Below are positions 26,270 to 38,104 of a stretch of DNA of 64,000 bases, one piece after another. The first letter of the stretch is position 1, and every line of letters starts with the position of its first letter. The position numbers were made by a program, and so were the translations under genes. The notes under the pieces are model-generated. The model had not been told where the DNA came from. It worked only from the letters and a program-made list of their open reading frames with translations, and ran no database searches. Origin of the DNA: Tyto alba (Eukaryota > Chordata > Aves > Strigiformes > Tytonidae); assembly GCF_018691265.1 (NCBI RefSeq), contig NW_024881330.1, positions 19,426,886 through 19,490,885 of the forward strand. Reading direction: 5' to 3'.

Positions 26270-27622
26270 AGGATCACAGAATTATAAAATCATTTAGGTT
26301 GGAAAAGACTCTCAAGATCATAGAGTCCAACCATTAAACTAACAGTGCCAAGTCCACCAGTAAACCTAAGTGCCACATCTACATGTCTTTTAAATACCTC
26401 CAGGGATGATGACTCAAACACTTCCCTGGGCAGTCTTTTCCAGTGCTTGAAAACCCTTTCCACAAAGAAATTTTTCCTAATACCGAAACTAAATTTTCCC
26501 TCATGCAACTTGAGGCCATTTTCTCTTGTCTTATCACTTGTTAGTTGGGAGAAGAGACCAACACTCACCTCACTACAACCTCCTTTCAGGTAGTTGTGTA
26601 GAGCAATAAGGTCTCCCCTGAGGCTCCTCTTCTCCAGGCTAAACAACCCCAGTTCCCTCAGCTATTCCTCATAAGACTTGTGCTCTGGACCCTTCATCAG
26701 CTTTACTGCCCTTCTTTGGACATGCTCCATCACCTCAATGTCTTTCTTGTAGTGAGGAGCCCAAAACTGAACACAGTATTCGAATTGCAGCCTCACCAGT
26801 GACAAGTACAGGGGGACGATCACTTCTCTAGTCCTGCTGGCCACACTGTTTCTGATACAAGCCAGGAAGCTATTGGCCTTTTTGGCCACCTGGGCACACT
26901 GCCGGTTCATATGCAGCCAGCTGTCAACCAACACCCCTATTTCCTTTTCCACCAAGCATCTTTCCAGCCACTCTTCCCCAAGCCTGTAGTGTTTCATGGG
27001 GTTGTTGTGACCCAAGTGCAGGACCTAGCACTTTGCCTCATTGAAATTCACACAATTGGCTGTGGCCCATTGATCCAGATCGTCCAGATCCCGCTGTAGA
27101 GCCTTTCTGCCCTCATGCAAATCAACATTTCTGCCCAACTTGGTGTCTGCAAACTTACTGAGGGTGTACTCGATCCCTTCATCCAGATCATTGACAAAGA
27201 TGTTAAGCAGAACTGGCCCCAATACTGAGCCTTGGGGAACACCACTTGTGACTGGCTGCCAACTGGACTTAACTCCATTCACCACAACTCTTTGGGCCTG
27301 GCCATCCAGCCAGTTTTTTACCCAGCAAAAAGTGCACTTGTTCAAGCCAAGAGCAGCTAGTTTCTCTAGGAAAATGTTGTAGGAAATGGTGTCAAAGGCT
27401 TTACTACAGTCTACGTAGACAACATCCAGAGCCTTTCCTTTGTCTACTAAGCGAGTCACCTTGTCATAGAAGGAGAACAGGTTAGTTAAGCAGGACCTGC
27501 CTTTCATAAACCCATGCTGACTGGGCCTGGCTGTCCTGTATGTGCCGTGTGATGGTATTCAAGATGATCTGCTCCGTAACTCTCCCTGGCACCAATGTCA
27601 GCCTGACAGGCCTGTATTGTAG
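26270..27622 (-). mobile_element. CR1 LINE, longest copy, dead RT frame
   Basis: A minus-strand CR1 copy of about 1.35 kb covers the 3' part of the reverse transcriptase, the C-terminal region and the 3' end near 26270. One phase runs from 27507 to 26290 and is interrupted by stops at 27025-27027 and 26662-26664. An upstream piece (27482-27685 frame) is in another phase, so there is a frameshift near 27490-27510. RT motif A is seen as VDCSKAFDT (residues 32-40 of the 27507 frame) and motif B as [11 protein letters not shown] (88-98). Motif C reads FADTKLG at residues 119-125: only one Asp codon (27145-27147) remains where the family has two adjacent Asp residues, consistent with an in-frame 3-base loss. 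The element cannot encode active RT. Its 5' end is lost, as usual for CR1. Confidence 0.95.
27025..27507 (-). pseudogene. CR1 reverse transcriptase remnant
   Basis: A 160-codon open segment of the CR1 ORF2 reverse transcriptase. Motifs A and B are intact but the metal-binding pair in motif C is reduced to a single Asp. The next segment in the same phase (26662-27015) carries the thumb-like region with [20 protein letters not shown]. The last segment (26290-26646) carries the C-terminal [20 protein letters not shown] text. All three were one protein, and two nonsense codons now separate them. Function known for the family: target-primed reverse transcription. This copy is inactive. Confidence 0.93.
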
Positions 27623-30600
27623 TACTCTAAAATAGTACAAGCCAGATACATAAAACTGGCTTAGGTACATTAATGGATCCATCAAGTGGAGCTCATATTT
27701 ACAGTGAAAACTATCTTAATGAGTGGGTCTTCTTAGGAGAAAAAACAGGCTTCTTTTAGCACAGCATCAGCCTGCATTGTAAGAAAATAGCAATTTATTT
27801 GCCCTTATTGTAGCCTATGTAAAATTTTGTGTATTTAGGCTCTAGTTTGCTTTGATAAGTAAGTCACATGCTGTATTGCCACTCCCAATTAGTACAAAGA
27901 GATGCACATTATCTCATTATCCTCAACTGTAGGGGATGGTTGTGGTAAACAGGTATAAGCCAAAGCAGAACAAGGGCACGAGTGATACTGTGGTGAACAG
28001 AATTCAAAGTGTTACATATATAGAGTACTTCAGGAAAAAAAAAAATGTACTTCAATACAGCCATGACAAGGACATTTCAATGCAGCAGAATGGATCTTAT
28101 CAATATTCTGATTTGAAGAGGAAACCCCCAAAAAAGAGAAGCTTAGCACATGAAAACTACAGGGTGACAACTGAAGAACCATCGAGCAAGATGCAGAGAT
28201 CCCCCTTGTCCTGCAATCAGAAGCCTGACCAGTAAGGTTTTGAAAAAGAAGCTACTCGTTCGATGTATCATGTCCTGTTTTGTTACTCTGCTTTATTTAC
28301 TATGGCAGTAAATCTTTGTATTCCATATAGCTGGAATAATCTGAAGTCTTACATATTAATATTAACTGTCCACCTGCAATTATTATGCAGTATGAATTTG
28401 AAACAGTTCTAATTTCTAAGAATAAATCACCAATCCTTTTTTATTACTTTACATTAAATCCTGCCTCCTCTGTTTTCCAGGAATGCAGTGAAATGATTCA
28501 TGCCAATAAAATGAGTAGGACACACCCTGAGAACTTAAAATGAGTTGATCTGTGTTTTGAAATCATATTGGACTGAGAATAAGGAAAAAGGTATTCCTCT
28601 TTTTGCTAAGCAAGTGCTGTGTTTTATTTGGCATTGTGAGAGGGCTGCAAAAAAGTAAATCAGGTTCAAGGTGTACCAATTGAATTCTGATTTTCAAATC
28701 AAGTTTGGCAGAATAAATTAATGTGGGTTTAAAGTTTCCAAGAAAAAAAGAAAAAAGTTACACATGCATTAAAACACTAAAAATGTTCAGAGAATCACAT
28801 CTATACTATCTATATCAGAGAAATCATATCTATACTGCTTTGTCCAGTCCTGCCATACATCAAATTGCAAGAAACTCAGATTTGTTAATTTTCACTATTT
28901 ATGAGAATTTCTCTTCTCAAAAAGTTAAAAACCTTAAATTTCTTAAAGGGTCTTACCAATTTTATTTTTAGAACATAAAAATTAAAATAAATCAAAGAGA
29001 ACATTTGGTGCCATGAATTTTTGATTAGAAGCCTTTGGATGTTGCCCTTAGAGACGGACACTTCCAACAACAGTCATAAAATATACTTCAAGAGACCTAA
29101 CAGACTCAGAAGATATAAAATGTATTTTTAGTACTTGGGATCAAATGAAAAATCATGGCTTTGCATTCTATCCAGCCACCGGTAAGTAGTACAATGAGGT
29201 AGCCATGTATGGGTGAAAGTAAAGTGAATGGGAAAGGATGGGGGAAAGTATAAGAAATTAATAAGGAAGAGCATAGAAGGGGATGCAGATGAGAAATGGT
29301 AGAATCTTCCCTAGGGAAGTTTTTCTTAAATCCTGATTTTTACCCTCTACTCTTACAGAAAAAAGACTGAGCCCACTACTTCTCTTGAACCTGCATTACT
29401 GTCCTTGCTGCAAAAATCATTGTAGCCAGATACTATTTATCTAGACCAGTCTTCACTACTGAGAAGCAATTGTTTTACACTGCCCTAAGAAAGCATGTGT
29501 GGGAATGCAGTGCACATCTCCAGAGTGCTCAAGTCAGAGTGCTCCCATGAGCAGCATTCTTTTTAGCTGGGAAATTCACTTGTGTAAATGGGTAGTGCTC
29601 TACCTATGCCAAAACTAAATGGAAAGAGCTTTATATTTTCAGACTCTATTTTGCATTGCTCATAAATTATTATACTTATTCTAATGAATCAGAATGAACT
29701 CTTCTGGAATGCTAATGATGAAATGTCTAAATGGTACAGTCAGCAACCTAGCCTTCTTGAATGTGGATATAGAAGTCCCAGCATGAAGGACACAGGAACA
29801 TTATTAAAGCAAGTTGAGCAAAAATTCCAGGTTGTCCCTGTAACTTTTGCTTTCTGAACTTAGTTGATGTTCTTTTCTATGGAGTGTTATTTATAATATA
29901 ATTGTTATGGCTTTATTTCTTCATTCATTTATTTTCATCACTTCTGATGCACTTAAAATACAAAAAGTACTCTGAGAGAAAACAGTGCAGAGGGTGATGC
30001 TACTTGCTTATCTGTAAATGCACACCTATCAGTCCTGTAAATGTTAAGGATCATGTCTGACAATGTAAACACAACTTGCCCTTTTCAAACCCAAAGTGGC
30101 ACATGTGAGCTCTCAGAATCCTCAGGTGCAATGGATGGGATTTATCTGCTTTTGGCTGAGTTATTTCTTTACATTCTTGCAATAACCAAAGAAAAAGGAA
30201 AAAATCTTAGGTCAGGACGAACAGCCCTTTGTAGTCTCAGAAGTCCTTCTCAAACACTTACATAGAAGACCTATGTGATGAAAATTGATAGCTACCCCTA
30301 TTAATTTAAGTAGGCATTTGTAAAATATCCACCTATTAAAAATGAGGCTTGAAGAACCATTGTCAGAGTTTAAAGACCTGAGTTCAGAATAAATACCTAA
30401 AGAAGCAAACTTAATTATAGTTGTCTGTAGATAGTGGAAATATAAACAATGCTCAGTTTGGGATTTTCTGTGCGTGTATGTGTGTCTGTGTTTGGTCTTC
30501 ATTCTGGATCACCAAATAAAGACCGAACTAATAAATTCTGAAATAATGACAGTTTTGCTACTGTTTGGAAGGCTCAGACTCATGGTGCATTTTCTGCGTA

Positions 30601-31349
30601 CCCGAGAAAAGTTGAAATATTATATAATACTTCTTAAAATATTTGTCTTGGTTTAGAAAAAAAAGCATTAATGTACTACCTAAAGATGCCTAAGTCAGCT
30701 CTTCATTTTGTTTCATGAAAACAGGTTCTTCTTTATTTTTATGCTTTAGATATGATCTGAAACAAAAATAACTAGTTATCTTGAAAATAGAGGAACAATA
30801 TTTTCACACTCCAGATTCTCACCTTAATCCCACCCTGGAATGTAAATAAAAAGGATCAAATTCTGAAAATAGATAATCATCTATCAGTATTTGCTCTTCA
30901 AGCATCTTTGGTAGAGGAATTACTCAACTTGATCTCACAGAACACCCTTGAAAAAATGTACATGTGATGGGACAAGCCACTATCTACCTGATAAGTATCA
31001 GTTATTTTTAGACAACATCTGACAGTTATCAAGGCTTTTAGAGGTCATTCATGTTCCTTAGTGCAGATTTGCAGCAGTGGAACAAGCAGCAACTTAGCCA
31101 CAGTGACATTAACTTACAAAAATATTTTAATAATAGCTGCTCAGAACTGTGATTATTTTGCAGACCAATGCTACTTGTCATATAAATTTGACAATTTGGA
31201 TTGAGTGCTAGGAAACTTGAAGATGAATTTATTGTATTATCAAATCTCAATTTGGGGACACAATTTAAGAAAAGTTACCCCCTTCCCTTGACACCAAACA
31301 GTTTTAGCAACTAGAAATTAAAATATACAAAAAGAAAATCAGACAGACA
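27623..31349. other. AT-rich non-coding sequence
   Basis: No gene or repeat family is recognised. The longest frame is 99 codons (27936-28235, plus): basic, Lys/Ser/Gln-rich, no motif. A short imperfect duplication of AGAATCACATCTATACT lies at 28791-28807 and 28818-28836. A purine-biased stretch lies near 29208-29300. Confidence 0.45.
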
Positions 31350-31893
31350 GAAACTTTCTCCAGCTGGAGTCCCTTCCACAGGCTGCAGCACTTCCCAAGC
31401 TGCTCCAGCATGGGACACCCCCGCATGCTGCAATCCTACCAGCACCAAACTACAACAGCGAGGGCTACCTTTTCCCACAAGACCCTGGCCTTCTTTGGGC
31501 ACAGTCACCTTGGTTATCCATGCAAAACACCTCACAGGCCATAAATCAGTGTCTGCTCCACCGCAGATCTTCATGGGTGGCAGAGGGGGCCGCCCTGCCA
31601 TCTCACCACAGGATACAGGGGGTCTCTGCTCCGGCACACCTCCCCCCTCCTTTCTTCCTCCGTTCCTCCACTGACCTTGGTGTTCACGCAGCTGCCACAA
31701 CTCTTCCTCTACAAGTCTGACTCCTCCCCACCACGTCCCTTCTTAAATACGTTATCGCAGAGGCGCAGATGATTGGCTCAGTTTTGGTGCAGAGGTGGAG
31801 CTGACTTGGAGCTGGGGAAGCTTCAAAAATCTTCCCACACGGGGCCACCCCTATAGCCCCCTCTCCTGTTACCAAAAACCCCCACCACTCACT
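31350..31893 (-). mobile_element. Partial endogenous retrovirus LTR
   Basis: GC-rich sequence related to the solo LTR at 57521-58502. Shared landmarks on the plus strand are TCTCTGCTCCGG near 31622-31633, the CACTGACCTTGGTGT block near 31670-31684, and CTTCTTAAATACGTTATC near 31739-31756, which is the TATA-like box read on the minus strand. Next come CAGAGGCGC and GCCACCCCTATAG near the 5' terminus. The outer edge lies between 31887 and 31895. The distal part (U5 and most of R, towards lower coordinates) is missing or too diverged, so this is a truncated old copy. Open frames of 66 to 129 codons here are by-products of the GC-rich repeat. Confidence 0.72.
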
Positions 31894-34800
31894 CATCCCA
31901 GGACAACTTGGCTGTATGTTACTTCACAAATCTTTCTAACTCAGAGACTGATGACTGTGACAGGAACCAGGGATGCCCTCATGTCTAGCTCAGCCTTCTT
32001 CCTCAAACTCCTTGGCATCCTCAGGTTCACTGTCCACCATAGAAAATTAGGGGTGAGTTCACACTTCTACCAATAACCGTTAGCTTCTTTGCAGCTTGAA
32101 TGTCCCCTTCCACCAGGCACCCCAGTCCCAAACTGCTAACATCATCAGCAGTTTCTTCATGAATCTAGCTATTATATGAAGCAGGTTGATGTTCACTGGA
32201 GGCAACACAGAATTTCATAGCAATGTGAACAGTTCAGCCTGTGCTAAGTTCACCTCCACTTCTGCCATCTGCCATGGTCTGCAGTCCATGAGGAGCAAGA
32301 GTGTGAGTTGTGCCATGATGCCCAGCTGGTTGCAGCTGGGCCATCATAGCAGAATCACAGCAGCTGTGGATCCAGGCTACTGATGCTGTACTTGCTCAGG
32401 TGTCAGGTGAAAAGGACACATCACTCCCTCTGTGCTGAAATTCAGAAGGCAGCCTGCCTTTGTATGACATAAAATACTCAGTGTGTTTGGTTTCTGGGTG
32501 GTGGCTGGTTTGAGAAACAGATTGTCCACCTCTACACATCACTTCTGCCTTCAGAGAGCTGCCCAAAAGACCCCAAAGTGCAAACCAGCTGGTGTTCCTC
32601 AGTGCCTAGGCCAGAAAAGGACTGGCTGGATAAATGCAGTCTCCTATACATGTCAGCATGATTGAGGCATTTCTGAGGCATCTTGTTAGTCCTATAACGC
32701 ACATTTGAACTGTGATTGTGAAACCATGCATAGATTGGTTCATATTTGTCCTGACAATTGATTTGGCAGTGCACACATCTGGGGTTAATGGTGGTCAAAT
32801 GATGTCAAACTAGAAGACTTGCAATAAAGCATCACTGAAAGAGAACAATATATGTTCACAGCAGACCTTGAGGTGAACTTCCTCCTGTGTTATTATTCCC
32901 CTGGTTCTACCATAGCAATCACTTGACATGTTGCCAGGGAAAAGAGAAAAAAACAAACAAAATAAGAAAAGAAGTCTTGCAATAAATACCAGAGAAAACA
33001 AATCTTCATAAATAATAGTATAATTATCCATGGATTACTGTGAACACAGGTAAAGTTGAATAAAAAATCCTGAAAGAAGTAATCTTTTTTTCATGGTTGA
33101 TGAAAAATTAAGTTTTAGAAACAATTCACTTTGCAGTTGGTAATTTTCACTCTTATACATTGTTTTATTTATACATAATTTTGAGTGACTGACAATAACT
33201 CATTCATGCCTACGAATCATATCCTGTGTTCTTTTCTATAATTCCAATAGACAAGATTCTGCTATTTTTCATGTTAATCTCAGAGGGAGGTAACTTACTA
33301 TATGAGCTAGTTGGATAATTAGGTTGGAAACGTTACTCATCTAACCTTAGCAAATGTGAAATAGATTTTGGATGCAGAAAATATAACAACAATATTTTGC
33401 TGTTATATAGTTGTATGCATCTGTAGTTCTCAAAAAAGGAATACTGTTCATTCAATAATATTATATTTTCTTAATAGTGTGCCTCGCTCACACTTCCTGT
33501 GAAAGAACAATGGGATCTCTCATTCTGGTAGGACCTTTGTTGCATATTGACAGAAAGCAAAACCTCATGTCTTGTGAGGAGAAAAGCTCAGTGTAATACT
33601 ACCAAGCCTTGCATGAACCATCCAGCATGGATTTCGGATTGTCCCTTAACCTGAAGCATTAACTGCAAGACTCCTGTTATTCTGTTATTAAATCACATCC
33701 TAGGGAAAAACATAAATTAAGGGAATATTTTTTCATCATTCCGGAACTAGGATGGTATCCAAGTTGGAACGCTGGAGGAACTTCACACTGCAAATTCATA
33801 CTCACACATTGATATTTTTTTTTTTTTTTAGTGTCACAGTTGTTTATTTGAATTCATTATTTTCTAAACTAATTTACAGTTTTAGCCTAACTTCTTTTAT
33901 AGCTTAGGTCTAGTAAGACATCTGCTTCTTCTCAAAAGTAAGACCTCTGCTTCCCTATTCCCAAAATATTGGTATTGCTGGATTGTATCTCTGTCAGCTT
34001 GCTTGGCTGGCTGAGTTGTTCTTGGTAGTTACCTCCTTTCTTTATATATATTCTGTAAGGATATTTAGACTTTTTAGACATTAGATCTATATTGTTACTG
34101 GTCTACTAAAAGGACCAGAGCAGAAGTTCTTACATAAACACAGAGTTCATCCACACTAATAACACCACCTCTAGCATGTTTTTGGTCTGTCCCCTTAGCA
34201 CTCTCCCAGACAACACCTGAGATGGCTTAGGAATTTGTAAAAGCCAGAAACCCTTCATAGCAGGCACCAAGGACTTTGGCCATATGGGCATAAACTATGT
34301 GATCTTACTTGTCATGGGAAGCAGAGAATGGCATTGTCCCTCTGGTTTCACTAGCATACACATTGCCTAACTGTCAGAGTCTTCCCTCATTGCCTGACTG
34401 GATTTGAGCTTGTACCAGTTCCTCTACACTCAATTCTTTCCTCTGAGGTCTGTTAGTTAACTCTTGTTTATTAGTTAATGCATTCTTCTTTTAATTTTGC
34501 TATTGTCTCTTGTGTCAAAGAAGAGCTTTTGTTAAAATCTCCGATAAGTTGCATACACATGAATGAGACATCCAGGCCTTGAAATACATTAAACAGTACA
34601 AACATTGTCATCCAAGTCATTAATCATTGAACTAACAAAGGAAGTTCTATAAGAAAAGGTAAATGCCATTAGTTGCTGTAACAAAGTCAATTTATCTTCA
34701 CTCAAAATGTCTATAGGTGCAACTTAGTATGCTTGCAGACTTACTTTTAATGAATAAGAATAGTGCCCCAATTTTTCCTCTACTTTCAGGTTAATTAAGC

Positions 34801-37019
34801 TCAACCTCGATCTCTCCAGCTATATATTTTTTTTCCCTGCAACCACCCATTTGGGCAAGTAGTTTTCAACTGTCACTGCAACCTATCCTAATATAATATT
34901 AAATGCAATGCAATTACTTAATATTTTATGTGTATTAACAGGATTTTTTAATGAGAGGTATACTTTTCACTCTTGATTACACAAAGATTTCTTTTAAAAT
35001 TGATGGCCTTCTTTTTAAAAAAAAAAATATCCTGGTCAATTTTAATTCTTGTCTTTTATGGGAAAGTTTAAACTATTTCTATTTTCAGTGAGATGAAGAC
35101 TGGTATTTCATTTTATCCAAGTTAGTGATAGAACAGTATTACTGATAATTTTGCCTGCAATATGTCACTCTCAAATGGGTTTGCCACTGTTATTTCAAAT
35201 TGTTAAAGAAGTCTTTAATTTCTGGTACAGTTCCTGAAGGAGAATCTTAATCTGATAGCTTGCTTATAGACTTATCCTTGATTAATCTGAGCAGTTCAGT
35301 AAAGCCAACACAGATACATATAATAAATAAAAATCACTACAATTAATTTTAAAGCAGTGTTTTCTTGATGGACAGTGAGGTAGAAAACAGCTGTTAACGC
35401 TGTACATTGTATCATGGCAATTTTAAGTATTCAACTCCACATCTACATGTGTACTTAGAAGTTTAAGTGCACTGCTTAAACAAGCTTTCTTTACTTTTCT
35501 AGTTTATCATCTTTACATGTTCAGTTCTGACCATCATCCATCTGCTCTTTAAAGTAAGCACTCATTTGCTTGGTTATTTCTGTACCCTACCAAGTACAAA
35601 GCAGCAACTGAAATACCCTCTCTGAAATCTGAGTCTTTTTCTGTATGAAAGCTTTTCTTCTTTTACATTTCCCCTGGAAATGAACAGTTTAAACTCTTTT
35701 TGTCTCTACCATACCACAGTTATATCAATTTTATTTTGTCCACAGAAGCACCCATTTTATGTTCTATATTCCAGGTTGAGGCTTTTTGTCAGGACTTTGA
35801 CTCATGAGTACCTGTCTGTGCTGAGAATAACAATATTTTTTCTCTTTTTTTTTTTTTTTTATTTCTCATTATTCCTTCTGTCATGTAGTCAGCTTCTAAT
35901 TTACTTTTAAGCTGATGAAAACATCAGCTTAAAAAAATTTAGGAAAGGTCTGTAAAAGGCCCCAGTACATGCCCCAGTCAGGAATCTTAAATCTTTAGTT
36001 AGGTAAGATCTCAAGTTAGGAATGATCTCCACATCATGTTTGGAGAAGAAACGTCTCAGTGTACAATTTTCTGCAGTCAGCACAATCAGTCAGCAAAATC
36101 AGTCAGTAGGGTATCTGAGGATTATACTTATTCCCAACACCTCTTCAATTTTTGAGCATGCCTACAGCAGACTATGACTCACAGCCCACATGTCTCTCTA
36201 GAATAGTGGACATAAATTTGGGGTACAAATAATGGCTTGACAGTAGTGGAGCTGTGACCTTCACTTCAAATAAGAACTCGAACATCTCAGAGTTCTTCCC
36301 TAGAAAAGAAGATGAAATAATTCAGTTTATATCCTGCCTACAAACCATCTTCTTAAACCACTCAACAGTAGTTAAATTTATTTTCCATTTGCGTTGATAA
36401 GAAGACTGTACCTGGTAACAGTTCTTTTTTCACTATAGAACCTGTAGGAAAGAAATCCAGCTCCTTTTTATAGTTACTGAAGACTTCAGAGAGTGCACTA
36501 AAAAACACTCCACCAGCCTCTGAACAAAAAGACACGAGAACAGCTCAGAGACATTTAAAATAAACATTCTTATTTCATGTAACTATTCAGAAATCATATT
36601 CAGAAACTGAAGAAAATCAAAGATCCATATCAAAGTACCCTTGCTATAGGAAAGCAGAATAGGACAATATCCCACAGGAGCTCCTACCTTACAAAACAGT
36701 ATTTATCTTCTCTTGAGATGAAAGAAAATAAAAAAGTATTAGCAAAATTCACCACGTATGAATTGCTAAAATCTGGTGGGTTTGAATAACTCTTCACAAC
36801 CAAGTTGATTTAAATGTATTTCTTTTTAAGATTTTCTCACAATCAGAGAAACATCAGCTTTCACTATCTCATTTTTACTTCCGTGAAGGTATAAGAACAC
36901 CTTATAAACTTAGTCTATGGAAAAATCAAGCACTTTGAACTTCTGTGTATAGAGAGGTTTTATAAATATTTTTTACAAGCTAGACTATATGTAAGCATAT
37001 TGTCCATTATTTTTTTTCT
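31894..37019. other. Non-coding sequence with a perfect hairpin
   Basis: No gene is recognised. The first 800 bases (to about 32700) are GC-richer and might contain further element remnants beside the LTR, but I see no diagnostic text. The rest is AT-rich. Homopolymers T15 (33815-33829) and T16 (35845-35860) occur. A 13-bp perfect inverted repeat with a 4-base loop lies at 35905-35934 and is listed separately. Confidence 0.45.
35905..35934. repeat. Perfect 13-bp inverted repeat, AAAA loop
   Basis: The left arm TTTTAAGCTGATG (35905-35917) is exactly complementary to the right arm CATCAGCTTAAAA (35922-35934), with AAAA between them. It could extrude as a cruciform or fold in RNA. It sits about 45 bp after a T16 tract. 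No gene adjoins it, so it is not a recognisable terminator of anything. Confidence 0.9.
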
Positions 37020-37234
37020 TTTAGGTCATCTGGACCAGGATTTTGGAGTGGAAACTTCCAAATCCTTGTATGAAGATGAGTATAATACAGGCAGTGGGGT
37101 TTTTTAATTTGTGCTCTCAGCTCTGTGTAGTCCAGGCAGAGGTTCAGATATCTGGCAAAACAGGGGACTCGAACACTGAAAGCTGGCATTGGGTGGCCAA
37201 AATTCTAATTTTAAACACAGCTGTCTCTTGTTAA
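37020..37234 (+). other. Open frame after a splice-acceptor-like tract
   Basis: A pyrimidine-rich run ending in TTTTAG (about 37010-37024) is followed by a frame that stays open to the stop at 37232-37234 (63 codons counted from the ATG at 37043). That resembles a 3' splice site and exon. However, the peptide has no motif I recognise, no good donor site lies where an internal exon would end, and no partner exon is visible. Chance is the likelier explanation. Confidence 0.12.
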
Positions 37235-37410
37235 ACTCCTAGATACCATATTTACCAAATGTATGTCACTGTGCAGAAACACAAACGAGTCATTGGGTCA
37301 AAAGAACTGCAAAAGACTGGCTGTCACTCACTCGTTAGAGCACACATTTATAATGGAGGGACTTCTCAATACTATTTGCATTACTAATGAGCTATACAGG
37401 TCTAAACCTG

Positions 37411-37557
37411 GAGAGGAGAGGAGAGGAGAGGAGAGGAGAGGAGAGGAGAGGAGAGGAGAGGAGAGGAGAGGAGAGGAGAGGAGAGGAGAGGAGAGGAGAG
37501 GAGAGGAGAGGAGAGGAGAGGAGAGGAGAGGAGAGGAGAGGAGAGGAGAGGAGAGGA
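37411..37557. repeat. Perfect (GAGAG)29 pentanucleotide array
   Basis: Twenty-nine uninterrupted copies of GAGAG (equivalently GGAGA) run from 37411 to 37555, with a partial unit to 37557. I found no impure unit. The plus strand is pure purine for about 148 bases. The array directly adjoins the 3' end of a minus-strand CR1. Because 5 is not a multiple of 3, all frames through it read the same Arg/Gly/Glu cycle. The 138- and 69-codon frames there are artefacts. Confidence 0.98.
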
Positions 37558-38104
37558 AACTATTTCAGTCAGAAGGGACCTACAACAATCATCTAGTCCA
37601 ACAGCCTGACCAATTCTTGGCTGACCAAAAGTTAAAATATGCTATTAAAGGCATTGTCCAGATGCCTCTTAAACACTGACAGGCTTGGGACATTGACCAT
37701 CTCTCTGGGAAGCCTGTTCCAGAGTTTGACCACCCTCTCAGTAAAGAAATACTTCCTAACGTCCAGATTGAACCTCCCCTGGCACAGCTTTGAACCATCC
37801 CCATGCATCCTGTCCCTGAATGCCATGGAGAAGAGCTCAGCATCTCCCTCTCCACATACCCTCCTCAGGAAACTGTAGAGAGCAATGAGGTTGCCCCTCA
37901 GCCTCCTTTTCTCCAAACTAGACAAGCCCAAAGTCCTCAGCCATTCCTCATATGATATTGCCTGCACTCCTGTTACCAGCTGTGCTGCCCTCCTCTGGAG
38001 ACATTCAAGGACCTTCACATCCTTCTTAAATTGTGGGGCCCAAAACTGTACACAGTACCCAAGGTGAGGCCGCACAAACACTGAATACCATGGGATAATC
38101 ACCT
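37558..38104 (-). mobile_element. CR1 LINE, 3' part
   Basis: A minus-strand CR1 of about 550 bp. The frame 38102 to 37632 is open for 156 codons and reads the C-terminal ORF2 region: [18 protein letters not shown] near residues 17-34, [18 protein letters not shown] near 67-84, [20 protein letters not shown] near 113-132 and a final [10 protein letters not shown]. The 3' UTR follows (ATCTAGTCCAAC in reverse near 37591-37602). The usual ATTCTATG tail is absent and the pentamer array stands in its place. The RT catalytic core is lost by 5' truncation. Confidence 0.94.

Noticed and set aside
31311..31720. Frames of 129 and 66 codons
   Set aside because: They lie inside the partial LTR and reflect its GC-rich composition.
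37010..37092. Pyrimidine tract plus AG and an open frame, looking like an exon
   Set aside because: No convincing donor, partner exon or protein similarity. Listed only as a low-confidence feature.
37263..37679. 138-codon frame rich in Arg-Gly-Glu
   Set aside because: It is the translation of the GAGAG array, which reads the same in every phase, plus antisense CR1 sequence. Not a gene.
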